NCBI GenBank assembly: GCA_017961265.1
Contig: JAGCXN010000034.1
Span: forward strand, 1-37,762
Reading direction: 5' to 3'
Length of the DNA: 37,762 nucleotides
Source of the DNA: Bacteroidales bacterium
GTDB lineage: Bacteria > Bacteroidota > Bacteroidia > Bacteroidales > WCHB1-69
This document shows, piece after piece, positions 8,557 through 15,237 of this stretch. A program made the translations under genes and the position numbers. Position 1 is the stretch's first letter. Every line of letters begins with the position of its first letter. A model generated the notes under the pieces. That model saw only the letters and a list, made by a program, of their open reading frames with translations, was not told the DNA's origin and searched no databases.

Positions 8557-9936
8557 ATGACTGCAACTTCTGAAACCATCTGCTCTGTTTCTACCGCCCC
8601 CGGCATAGGCGCCATCGCGGTAATCCGCGTATCCGGATCAAAGGCATTTCCCATTGTGGAACAACTGTTCAAAAAAAAATCAGCATTTACCGACACTGCC
8701 CCGCACGTTGCCAAGTTCGGTGAAATCTTTGACGGTGAATCGCTCATCGACCAGGTGGTTTTCGTGAAATTTGCGGCCCCGCACTCCTACGACGGGGAAG
8801 ATATGGTGGAAATTTCGTGCCATGGTTCCCGCTTCATCCAGCAGAAGATCTTGGAAATGCTTCTGCAACGCGGCTGCCGGATGGCCGAACCCGGCGAGTT
8901 CACCCTGCGGGCTTTTATGAACGGCAAAATGGATCTTCCTCAAGCCGAAGCCGTCGGTGATCTGATAGACTCACAATCGGAAAGTGCCCACCGGCTGGCC
9001 GTCAACCAGCTGAAAGGCGGCTTCTCCCGCAAGATTGCCGACCTCCGTGACCGTTTCATCCAACTGGCCGCACTGCTCGAACTTGAATTGGACTTCAGCG
9101 AAGAAGAGGTAGAATTCGCTGATAGAAAACAATTTATAGACTTACTTGCGGAACTTCGCACGGAAGTGAAAAGCCTTGTACGCTCCTTCCACACGGGCAA
9201 CGCACTAAAAAATGGGATTCCCGTCGCCATTGCCGGAAAGCCCAACGTAGGGAAATCCACCCTGCTGAATGCCCTACTGAACGACGACCGCGCCATCGTG
9301 TCAGACATTCCCGGCACCACCCGCGACACCATCGAGGACACGCTCACCCTGGGCGGCACGCTCTACCGCTTCATCGACACCGCAGGTATCCGCCACTCCG
9401 ACGACACCATCGAAAATTCCGGCATCCAGCGAAGCTTCCGTGCGATGGAGAATGCCGACATCATCCTCTATATGGTCGATGCAGTTACGGCAACCTCCGA
9501 AAACCTTGCGTCAGAAATACAGGAGATTCGTGACAAAATCGGTGTTTTCGACAAAAAGATCATCCTGATTCTTAACAAAATAGACAAAACCGATTCCATC
9601 ATTGAACTTCCCGACGAGCTTTCGTGCAAAGTTATCGGCATATCGGCGAAAGAACGGAAGAATCTTGAAGCCGTCACCGAGGCGCTCACGCAGTACGTCG
9701 CCGAATGTTCCGTATCGGACGACACCTTGCTGACCAATGCCCGCCATTACGACCTAATGGTGAAAATCGCCGATGACATCGTCCGTATCGAGCAAGGGCT
9801 CACGGACGGTCTCCCCACAGACCTCGTCGCCATCGACGTGCATAGCGTCCTCGACAAGCTGGGGCTGCTCACCGGCACCATCACCGACAACGACGTACTC
9901 AACACAATATTTGGGAAATTTTGCATCGGAAAATAG
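8557..9936 (+). CDS. mnmE: tRNA uridine-5-carboxymethylaminomethyl modification GTPase MnmE
   Basis: 459 residues, full length. It has an N-terminal tetrahydrofolate-binding domain (ATSETICSVSTAPGIGAIAVIR style opening), a helical domain, and an inserted G domain with G1 GKPNVGKST at about residue 227, DTAGI at D274 and NKID at N340. The C-terminal FCIGK with C456 is diagnostic of MnmE. With MnmG it installs the cmnm5 modification at wobble uridine 34 of certain tRNAs, using methylene-THF and GTP. It follows the thioesterase gene by 12 bases. No clear terminator directly follows; hairpins lie in the 317-base gap downstream. Confidence 0.98.
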   Translation: MTATSETICSVSTAPGIGAIAVIRVSGSKAFPIVEQLFKKKSAFTDTAPHVAKFGEIFDGESLIDQVVFVKFAAPHSYDGEDMVEISCHGSRFIQQKILEMLLQRGCRMAEPGEFTLRAFMNGKMDLPQAEAVGDLIDSQSESAHRLAVNQLKGGFSRKIADLRDRFIQLAALLELELDFSEEEVEFADRKQFIDLLAELRTEVKSLVRSFHTGNALKNGIPVAIAGKPNVGKSTLLNALLNDDRAIVSDIPGTTRDTIEDTLTLGGTLYRFIDTAGIRHSDDTIENSGIQRSFRAMENADIILYMVDAVTATSENLASEIQEIRDKIGVFDKKIILILNKIDKTDSIIELPDELSCKVIGISAKERKNLEAVTEALTQYVAECSVSDDTLLTNARHYDLMVKIADDIVRIEQGLTDGLPTDLVAIDVHSVLDKLGLLTGTITDNDVLNTIFGKFCIGK

Positions 9937-10217
9937 AGAATTTCGGTCTATACGACCTGAAGCACTATCCCTGACTGCCAATTCGGTTTCCCGATGAAAT
10001 AATACTATGAATTTGATGTTAGCTCGTATTGATGGATACGAGAAGTGCTGATAATATATGTTTTTTTCGCATCACCGTTCGCTCGTCCGCAGTCGGGATT
10101 GCAGATCCCTCCGCTGCTGTGGGCGGCCTTGCAAGCGAAACGGCCTTGCTCCGCAATGCTGCTTTTTTGTTCGTCTCCATCCTTTTGAACGCAAGCGTTC
10201 ATCGGATTGCGACTCGC
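9937..10217. other. Intergenic region with several hairpins, no gene seen
   Basis: I see no credible coding region. Three inverted repeats are visible: CTCGTAT-TGATGG-ATACGAG at 10023-10042, GGGAT-TGCAG-ATCCC at 10095-10109, and GAACG-CAAG-CGTTC at 10187-10200. The octamer GGCCTTGC occurs twice (near 10127 and 10142). The GC-rich part from 10068 differs in texture from the AT-rich part before it. Confidence 0.5.
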
Positions 10218-10242
10218 AAAAAAAGCGATGCTTGTGCATCGC
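10218..10242 (-). terminator. Terminator of the tRNA-Ser transcript
   Basis: A perfect 7-bp stem GCGATGC/GCATCGC (10225-10231 with 10236-10242) and TTGT loop. On the - strand it is followed by seven T residues, 12 bases after the tRNA 3' end. Confidence 0.85.
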
Positions 10243-10253
10243 CTTTTTGCTTG

Positions 10254-10341
10254 CGGAGAGATAGGGATTCGAACCCTAGAAGCGCTTTCGGCGCTTACAC
10301 ACTTTCCAGGCGTGCGCCTTCGACCACTCGGCCATCTCTCC
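10254..10341 (-). tRNA. tRNA-Ser (anticodon GGA)
   Basis: An 88-base class II tRNA. The acceptor stem GGAGAGA pairs with TCTCTCC and the discriminator is G. The anticodon arm CACGC-CTGGAAA-GTGTG places the anticodon GGA at 10307-10305. A long variable arm (AAGCGC..GCGCTT) and the T loop GGTTCGAATCC complete the fold. The long variable arm and GGA anticodon identify serine (UCC/UCU codons). CCA is not encoded. Its own promoter-like box lies at 10358-10365 and its terminator at 10218-10242, so it is a single-gene unit opposite to the flanking genes. Confidence 0.97.
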
Positions 10342-10357
10342 TGATTTTTTCGGGCGG

Positions 10358-10365
10358 CAAAAGTA
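10358..10365 (-). promoter_or_regulatory. Promoter -7 box for tRNA-Ser
   Basis: On the - strand the sequence TACTTTTG fits TAnnTTTG, 16 bases before the tRNA 5' end. No -33 TTG at standard spacing was found. Confidence 0.6.
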
Positions 10366-10468
10366 CGAAAAATTGCGACACAGAGCGGCTTCCCAAAACA
10401 TTTTTTCGCTTTTTTATTTTTTTAGAAAAAAATAGGAGAAAGTTTTCCGAACCATTGAAAAAATATTG

Positions 10469-10476
10469 TACTTTTG
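10469..10476 (+). promoter_or_regulatory. Promoter -7 box for the infC-rpmI-rplT operon
   Basis: TACTTTTG fits TAnnTTTG. It would give a leader of roughly 50 bases before the proposed ATC start of infC at 10535. Confidence 0.65.
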
Positions 10477-10522
10477 CCCGCTTAAATTTTAAGGCACTAA
10501 AATAGTATAAATCAGTAAGAAA

Positions 10523-10537
10523 AAGGAGGTTACAATC
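10523..10537 (+). promoter_or_regulatory. Strong Shine-Dalgarno and non-canonical ATC start of infC
   Basis: AAGGAGGT at 10523-10530 is a full match to the anti-Shine-Dalgarno sequence, followed after TACA by ATC at 10535. From ATC the frame gives a normal IF3 N terminus (ATQPNRGGIRRGG). Shine-Dalgarno sequences are rare in Bacteroidota, so this one stands out and decides the start. Confidence 0.8.
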
Positions 10538-11092
10538 GCAACACAACCCAACAGAGGCGGCATCCGTCGCGGAGGTCCCCAGAAAAAAGAGAACCCTCAT
10601 AAGATCAATGAGTTCATTACAGCACCGACCGTGAGGGTCGTCGGTGAGAATTTTGAGCCGAAAATCGTCTCCCTGCGAGAGGCATTGGCGCTCGCCGACC
10701 AGTTCGGGCTTGACTTGGTGGAAATTTCCCCCCAAGCGACTCCGCCTGTGTGTAAAGTGATGGACTACCAGAAGTTCCTCTACGAACAGAAGAAGAAGCA
10801 GAAGGACATCAAGGCCAAATCCGCGAAAGTCGTCATCAAGGAAATCCGCCTCGGACCCCAGACCGACGAGCATGACTTCGAGTTCAAAACCAACCACGCC
10901 ATCCGCTTCCTCAAGGAAGGCAACAAGGTGAAGGTCGAGGTCTTCTTCAAGGGACGTTCCATCGTCTATAAGGACCAGGGAGAGCTGATGCTGCTGAAAT
11001 TCGCCCAAGCGTGCGAAGAGGCCGGCAAGCTCGAACAACTGCCCAAACTCGAAGGCAAGCGCATGATGATTGTAATCAGCCCCAAAAAATAG
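10535..11092 (+). CDS. infC: Translation initiation factor IF-3
   Basis: 185 residues if translation starts at ATC 10535. Starting at the first in-frame ATG (10631) would lose 32 residues, including the conserved HKINEFITAPTVRVV strand of the IF3 N domain, so the ATG start is wrong. The N domain, lysine-rich linker (YEQKKKQKDIKAK) and C domain (KEIRLGPQTDEHDFEFK, VEVFFKGR) are all present. IF3 binds the 30S subunit, monitors start-codon choice and prevents subunit joining. Rare start codons on infC let IF3 repress its own translation in other bacteria, and the ATC codon here suggests the same. It is the first gene of infC-rpmI-rplT; rpmI follows after 45 bases. Confidence 0.95.
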   Translation: MATQPNRGGIRRGGPQKKENPHKINEFITAPTVRVVGENFEPKIVSLREALALADQFGLDLVEISPQATPPVCKVMDYQKFLYEQKKKQKDIKAKSAKVVIKEIRLGPQTDEHDFEFKTNHAIRFLKEGNKVKVEVFFKGRSIVYKDQGELMLLKFAQACEEAGKLEQLPKLEGKRMMIVISPKK

Positions 11093-11137
11093 AAATTGCA
11101 AACAACTCACATATATTAATCTTAAAAACACTTAGAA

Positions 11138-11332
11138 ATGCCAAAAATGAAAACCAAAGCCGCAGCGAAGAAGAGATTCACGCTCACCGGCACCGGCAAG
11201 GTGAAAAGACACCACGCCTATCACAGCCACATTCTCACCAAAAAAACCAAGAAGAGAAAACGTAATCTCGCCTACAGCGCCCTCGTGGACAAAACCCTCG
11301 AGCACACCGTAAAGCAGATGATCGGCTGCTAA
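11138..11332 (+). CDS. rpmI: 50S ribosomal protein L35
   Basis: 64 residues, very basic, opening [21 protein letters not shown], with [11 protein letters not shown] typical of L35. Length is normal. No Shine-Dalgarno sequence precedes the ATG, unlike infC and rplT in the same operon. It is a component of the large ribosomal subunit. It lies between infC and rplT, the conserved gene order. Confidence 0.98.
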   Translation: MPKMKTKAAAKKRFTLTGTGKVKRHHAYHSHILTKKTKKRKRNLAYSALVDKTLEHTVKQMIGC

Positions 11333-11358
11333 CCAAATTTTATTTATTAACTTTACCA

Positions 11359-11395
11359 TCAGCCAATTAAGAGTTTTAATAGTTAAAACCGCTGA
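11359..11395 (+). promoter_or_regulatory. Hairpin in the rpmI-rplT spacer, candidate L20 autoregulatory site
   Basis: There is an inner stem GTTTTAA-TAG-TTAAAAC at 11373-11389 and a possible outer stem TCAGC (11359-11363) with GCTGA (11391-11395). It lies just upstream of the rplT Shine-Dalgarno sequence AAGGAG (11406-11411). L20 represses its own operon through mRNA structures in other bacteria; the role here is inferred. Confidence 0.4.
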
Positions 11396-11416
11396 CGTAA
11401 AAAGAAAGGAGAAAAA

Positions 11417-11761
11417 ATGTCAAGATCAGTTAACCATGTTGCTTCCAAAGCAAGAAGAAAAAAGATTTTGAACCGTACCAAAGGTTACTTTGGAAAACGG
11501 AAAAACGTCTGGACAGTAGCGAAAAACACCTGGGAAAAAGGCCAGCAGTATGCTTATCGCGACAGAAAGGCGAAAAAAAGAGCATTCAGAAGTTTGTGGA
11601 TTACCCGTATCAACGCGGGCGTTCGCGAATATGGCATGTCCTACTCTGTCTTCATGGGCAGTTTAGCTAAGAAGGGCGTCGAACTCAACCGCAAAGCCCT
11701 CGCCGACCTCGCAATGAACAATCCTGAGGCATTCAAGGCCATCGTTGACCTCGTAAAATAA
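11417..11761 (+). CDS. rplT: 50S ribosomal protein L20
   Basis: 114 residues, full length, with the basic extended N-terminal tail ([20 protein letters not shown]) and globular C domain ([20 protein letters not shown]) of L20. L20 is an early assembly protein of the 50S subunit and binds 23S rRNA. An AAGGAG Shine-Dalgarno sequence sits 5 bases before the ATG, which is unusual in this phylum. It is the last gene of the infC operon; a strong terminator follows at 11799. Confidence 0.98.
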   Translation: MSRSVNHVASKARRKKILNRTKGYFGKRKNVWTVAKNTWEKGQQYAYRDRKAKKRAFRSLWITRINAGVREYGMSYSVFMGSLAKKGVELNRKALADLAMNNPEAFKAIVDLVK

Positions 11762-11798
11762 ACGAAGTCAGAACAATAGTAATGAGTTTTTGCAATAG

Positions 11799-11828
11799 GG
11801 CCGCTTTTCGGAGCGGCCTTCTTTTTTC
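11799..11828 (+). terminator. Terminator of the infC-rpmI-rplT operon
   Basis: A 7-bp GC-rich stem GGCCGCT/AGCGGCC (11799-11805 with 11812-11818) with loop TTTCGG, then TTCTTTTTT. Confidence 0.92.
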
Positions 11829-11845
11829 ACTTCGGAGAAAAATCG

Positions 11846-11853
11846 TACCTTTG
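11846..11853 (+). promoter_or_regulatory. Promoter -7 box for sufS
   Basis: TACCTTTG fits TAnnTTTG, 38 bases before the sufS ATG and directly after the operon terminator. The upstream -33 position is T-rich rather than a clear TTG. Confidence 0.65.
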
Positions 11854-11890
11854 CACCCCCGAAAACTTCGGGGCAAAACACAGACAATCT

Positions 11891-13096
11891 ATGGACTACC
11901 GTAAGGATTTCCCGATACTGGAGCAGACGGTCAACGGCCGCCCGCTCGTCTATTTCGACAACGCCGCCACTACGCAGAAGCCGCTGGCGGTCATCGAAGC
12001 GCTCACCCGCTACTACCTCACCATCAACAGCAACATCCACCGTGGCGTGCACCATCTGAGCCAGCTTGCCACCGAGGAGTTCGAGGCCGCCCGCCGCACC
12101 GTCCAGCGCTTCATCCATGCCCCGAAACCGCAGGAGGTCATCTTCACCCGCGGCACCCCCGAGTCGGTGAACCTCATCGCCTCCTCCTTCAGCCAGCGCT
12201 TCCTCCACGCCGGTGACGAAGTGCTCATCACCGAGATGGAACACCACGCCGACCTCGTGCCGTGGCAGCTGGCCTGCGAACGCCACAACGCCACCCTCCG
12301 CATCCTCCCGTTCCACGACGACGGCACCCTCGCGATGGAACAGCTCGATACTCTCCTCACCGACCGCACCCGCATCGTGGCCGTCTGCCACGTCTCCAAC
12401 TCGCTCGGGACGGTCAACCCCGTGGAGGAGATCATCCGTGCGTCACACGCCCGCAACATCCCCGTGCTGGTGGACGGTGCGCAGGCCGTTTCCCACATTC
12501 CCGTGGATGTCCAGCGACTTGACTGCGACTTCTACTGTTTCTCCGGCCACAAGATGTACGCCCCGATGGGCATCGGTGTCCTTTACGGCAAGGAGAAGTG
12601 GCTCAACGAGATGCCTCCGTATCAGGGCGGCGGCGAGATGATCAAGAACGTGACGTTCGAGAAGACGACTTACAACGAGCTGCCGTTCAAATTTGAGGCG
12701 GGCACCCCCTCCGTCGGTGACGTCATCGGGCTGAAGACCGCCATCGAGTACATCGAGGGGCTGGGTTGTGACGCGATTGCGGCACGGGAACAAGATCTGC
12801 TGCAGTACGGTACGGAACAACTCGACACGATTGAAGGGCTCCGCATTTACGGCACCGCGCCGCACAAGTCCGCCATCATCTCCTTCAACATCAACGGGCT
12901 GCATCCGTTCGATGTAGGCACGCTGATTGACCAGATGGGCATTGCCGTCCGCACGGGGCACCACTGCACGCAGCCGGTGATGACGCACTACGGCATCCCC
13001 GGCACCATCCGCGCCTCCTTCGCGTTCTACAACACCAAGGAGGAAATCGACCGTATGGTGGAGGCGGTGAAGAAAGCGGTGGGGATGTTGGGGTAA
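11891..13096 (+). CDS. sufS: Cysteine desulfurase, SufS/CsdA type
   Basis: 401 residues, a complete fold-type I PLP enzyme. The N terminus has the group II signature (YFDNAATTQKP, SNIHRGVHHLS), with EMEHHADLVPW and DGAQAVSHIPVD for cofactor contacts. The PLP lysine is K221 in FSGHKMYAP and the catalytic cysteine is C359 in RTGHHCTQP. It takes sulfur from L-cysteine as a persulfide for Fe-S cluster assembly by the SUF system. No other suf gene is next to it, so in this window it is detached from sufBCD. The gene is GC-rich with many GCC/ACC/CTC codons compared with its neighbours downstream. It has its own promoter-like box at 11846. Confidence 0.95.
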   Translation: MDYRKDFPILEQTVNGRPLVYFDNAATTQKPLAVIEALTRYYLTINSNIHRGVHHLSQLATEEFEAARRTVQRFIHAPKPQEVIFTRGTPESVNLIASSFSQRFLHAGDEVLITEMEHHADLVPWQLACERHNATLRILPFHDDGTLAMEQLDTLLTDRTRIVAVCHVSNSLGTVNPVEEIIRASHARNIPVLVDGAQAVSHIPVDVQRLDCDFYCFSGHKMYAPMGIGVLYGKEKWLNEMPPYQGGGEMIKNVTFEKTTYNELPFKFEAGTPSVGDVIGLKTAIEYIEGLGCDAIAAREQDLLQYGTEQLDTIEGLRIYGTAPHKSAIISFNINGLHPFDVGTLIDQMGIAVRTGHHCTQPVMTHYGIPGTIRASFAFYNTKEEIDRMVEAVKKAVGMLG

Positions 13097-13120
13097 AGGG
13101 GGTATTTTGTGCTACGGTAT

Positions 13121-13171
13121 GTAGAGACGCACCATGCCCCATTGTAGAGACGCAAAATTTTGCGTCTCTAC
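13121..13171. repeat. GTAGAGACG-type palindromic repeat, one full and one partial copy
   Basis: The full copy at 13144-13171 is a perfect 28-base palindrome with arms GTAGAGACGC and GCGTCTCTAC around AAAATTTT. A partial copy of the left arm (GTAGAGACGC) lies at 13121-13130. No T-run follows, so it is a poor terminator for sufS. Similar palindromes, as I recall, are dispersed in Bacteroidota and cyanobacterial genomes. Confidence 0.75.
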
Positions 13172-13420
13172 GGGCCGTGTAATAACGATGGGGTAGAGGT
13201 TCGCTACATATTTTACACATCAGAGATGCATCACCATTCTGACAGCCGAAAGGATAGCTGAATTCCATTTGTCGCAGATTCACGCAAAGGGATGCGAATC
13301 CCATCTCATAATCTTTTCCTAAATCCACATAAAAAGAATTGCTTGTGCTATCATACTGGGCAAGACTTTTTATTAGGCGACCTACTGCATCTTACGTCTC
13401 AAGGGTGTGGGTTGGTGTTT
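13172..13420. other. Convergent intergenic region between sufS and the FISUMP gene
   Basis: I see no gene. A small hairpin GGGAT-GCGA-ATCCC lies at 13289-13302, comparable in form to the one at 10095-10109. No clear terminator is seen for either flanking gene. Confidence 0.4.
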
Positions 13421-14842
13421 TTAATCGCGGAGACAACGTACCGAATAGCCGGCGGATTCATTGTAGTAGTAGAGATGGGCTATAGCGTAACCGCTGCTCA
13501 GGGAAATGTAATCGGGCGAAGTTGCACTCCAAAAGAAGGCGCAGCTGCCAAATGCCTCGTAACCGCCAAAACTGCTGTAGCTGCCGTTGTAGTTGCCGGC
13601 AGGCAGTGCACTGAAACCTGTTGCATTGTTGCTGGAGGGTGTGTTGCCAACAGCACAAGTACTTGTACTGTTGTCCCAGCCCGTGGGACTGGCTAACGCT
13701 TTGGCAATATTATCGGTGTTACAATCACACAAATACCACGGGATGCTTTTTACATATTGGGTAAGCTGCCACCACTCGGCATAGCTTGGTACATGCCATC
13801 CTGTAGGACAAACACCCTGCACACCGCTCGGATTGGTGTTGCTGCTCTCTGCCCCATTCATTACTGCTGGCCAGTTGTACAAGAAGCCGTAATAGAGAAC
13901 GTTACTCTCATCACCATTCGGAGCGTAACGGTAGGGTTCGGTATAACTGTCGGTGCTACCAACGGGTATGATTGTATTGTCGGCGTATCTTGTGGTACGC
14001 AGATTTTCCTTCATCCAACACTGCTGTCCTATTTGGATCGTATTATACACATGTCCATCTATATCGGTGACAGTGGGCGCATCAGGACAAGAAATTGCGA
14101 AGGAGGAGAAATCAATACCAGCCATGTCGTTTGTAAAAGAAAGTTGATGGGTTTGTGAAGGTCCCTGTGCTCCACCAATGTGCTCGCTTTCCAATTTCAC
14201 ACCGCCGAAAGTGTGATATCCGACATAATCCATCCAATCGCCATAGTTGAATGGCTGGGTTATATTGCCACGAGTACCAGATTTGGGCGTGGGCGTTGTA
14301 GGGGCTTCATAATATGGTGTTTTCACAATATCCATAGATTCAATGCCGTTACCATTATTCCCGCCGTGGTTCACCATCTTGATGGAAGATTTTTCCCCGT
14401 TTTGGTGTGCGGTCATTATGTAGGTGCCGGCTGCGGAAAGTGAAATGCGGAATTGGTGGGTACCTATCGGTAGAGATGTTTCATGAAATGTCTCTACAAC
14501 CATTTGTCCGTTTACATCCACGATTTCCAACGTCACCGTACCTGTGTTCGTCAGTGTTAGGTATACATCGGTTGTCCCGTTGAACGGGTTGGGATTGTTT
14601 TGTGACAGTCCGAATTCGCCATTGCCGCTGTAATTGTCAATTCCAGTCCCATTTGTGATGGTCAGCACGGTATCAGGCCAGTAAATGGTTTCTGTCCAGT
14701 TACGTGTGAAGTTTGTGATCACTACACTGTCAAGTTGAACACGTTCTCCACATCTGTTTCCTGTAAAAGTGAGAGTGACAGTTTGGGCAAATACGTTGAT
14801 ACAAAGTATCAACAAAATGAAAATAAAGGATATTTTTTTCAT
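13421..14842 (-). CDS. FISUMP-domain surface protein with internal T9SS-sorting-like domain
   Basis: 473 residues. Residues 1-19 form a signal peptide (KKISFIFILLILCINVFA). Residues 77-160 closely resemble a T9SS type A C-terminal sorting domain (SQNNPNPFNGTT, VDVNGQMV, LPIGTHQF, AAGTYIM, SSIKMV), but here it sits near the N terminus. Residues about 256-473 form a Fibrobacter-type major paralogous (FISUMP) domain (TDIDGHVYNTIQIGQQCWMKENLRTT, CPTGWHVPSYAEW, ALPAG, SVRCLRD). FISUMP proteins are exported, C-type-lectin-like proteins of unknown ligand. A structured leader and terminator precede the gene at 14909-15186. Part of the sorting-like domain is encoded by an imperfect palindrome (14470-14497). 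Confidence 0.88.
   Translation of the reverse strand: MKKISFIFILLILCINVFAQTVTLTFTGNRCGERVQLDSVVITNFTRNWTETIYWPDTVLTITNGTGIDNYSGNGEFGLSQNNPNPFNGTTDVYLTLTNTGTVTLEIVDVNGQMVVETFHETSLPIGTHQFRISLSAAGTYIMTAHQNGEKSSIKMVNHGGNNGNGIESMDIVKTPYYEAPTTPTPKSGTRGNITQPFNYGDWMDYVGYHTFGGVKLESEHIGGAQGPSQTHQLSFTNDMAGIDFSSFAISCPDAPTVTDIDGHVYNTIQIGQQCWMKENLRTTRYADNTIIPVGSTDSYTEPYRYAPNGDESNVLYYGFLYNWPAVMNGAESSNTNPSGVQGVCPTGWHVPSYAEWWQLTQYVKSIPWYLCDCNTDNIAKALASPTGWDNSTSTCAVGNTPSSNNATGFSALPAGNYNGSYSSFGGYEAFGSCAFFWSATSPDYISLSSGYAIAHLYYYNESAGYSVRCLRD
14470..14497. repeat. 28-base imperfect palindrome inside the FISUMP coding sequence
   Basis: It begins GTAGAGA and ends TCTCTAC, like the palindrome at 13144-13171, and has the same 28-base length. 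All base pairs form if two G-U pairs are allowed (central TTTCATGAAA). It encodes VETFHETSL on the - strand. Confidence 0.5.
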
Positions 14843-14908
14843 CTTTGAAAAGATTTATCTCCGGCGACCCCAAACCAGACATTACAACATTATTACAGAA
14901 AACCATAT

Positions 14909-14949
14909 AAAAAAAGCGCGGGATCCAGAATCTCACTGCTCATCCCGCG
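14909..14949 (-). terminator. Rho-independent terminator on the - strand
   Basis: An 8-bp stem CGCGGGAT/ATCCCGCG (14942-14949 with 14917-14924), a 17-base loop, and a run of seven T residues on the - strand (A run at 14909-14915). It lies between the structured region and the FISUMP start. Confidence 0.85.
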
Positions 14950-15172
14950 TACAAGGCCTTCGCATGCCTTCCAACCGAGGATAAGCAATGCCGAAGCCCA
15001 CGCTGTGTATATAACATATAAATACACAACCAATGGACATTGACTATTGCCTTATCGTGCGGTTGGATTAGAAGTTGCGAAGTTCTGTACGCCGCAGACA
15101 AGACGTTGACTCAACGCCTTTATTATATGTCTGTTGTCCGCCTTCCGTTCGTTCGGACTTCGGAACGAACAA
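14909..15172 (-). ncRNA. Candidate structured RNA or leader upstream of the FISUMP gene
   Basis: Between a promoter-like box (15179-15186) and a terminator (14909-14949) on the - strand lie about 260 non-coding bases with a series of strong hairpins. The first has 8-bp arms GTTCGTTC/GAACGAAC with outer CCGCC/GGCGG. The second is CAGAC..GTCTG enclosing AAGGCGTTG-AGT-CAACGTCTT (one G-U pair). The third is CAATG-TC-CATTG, the fourth TGTGTAT..ATACACA and the fifth AAGGC..GCCTT. No open frame of note is present. It could be a free-standing small RNA (about 6S RNA length or longer) or an attenuator leader for the FISUMP gene, whose ATG is 66 bases past the terminator. I cannot assign an Rfam family; it does not look like tmRNA, RNase P RNA or SRP RNA. 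Confidence 0.55.
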
Positions 15173-15178
15173 CGGCGG

Positions 15179-15186
15179 CAAAAGTA
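15179..15186 (-). promoter_or_regulatory. Promoter -7 box for the structured RNA
   Basis: On the - strand TACTTTTG fits TAnnTTTG. It is 51 bases downstream of the M20 stop codon and just upstream of the hairpin-rich stretch. Confidence 0.6.
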
Positions 15187-15237
15187 CAAATAAATTGAAA
15201 ATGGTAAACGGAAAGGTGAAAAGTTTTGAAGTAGCTT

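Noticed and set aside
10029-10505. + strand open frame of 158 codons
   Set aside because: It runs across the tRNA-Ser gene, its terminator and promoter on the other strand, and the infC promoter. The predicted protein has no recognisable character.
10631-10633. ATG at 10631 as the infC start
   Set aside because: It would delete part of the conserved IF3 N domain that is encoded in frame upstream, and it has no ribosome-binding signal.
13144-13171. Palindrome as the sufS terminator
   Set aside because: There is no T-run on either side; a repeat element fits better.
14909-15172. tmRNA, RNase P RNA or SRP RNA
   Set aside because: I could not find their conserved landmarks (tRNA-like ends, the RNase P core, or the SRP tetraloop helix). 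6S RNA remains possible but unsupported without a covariance search.
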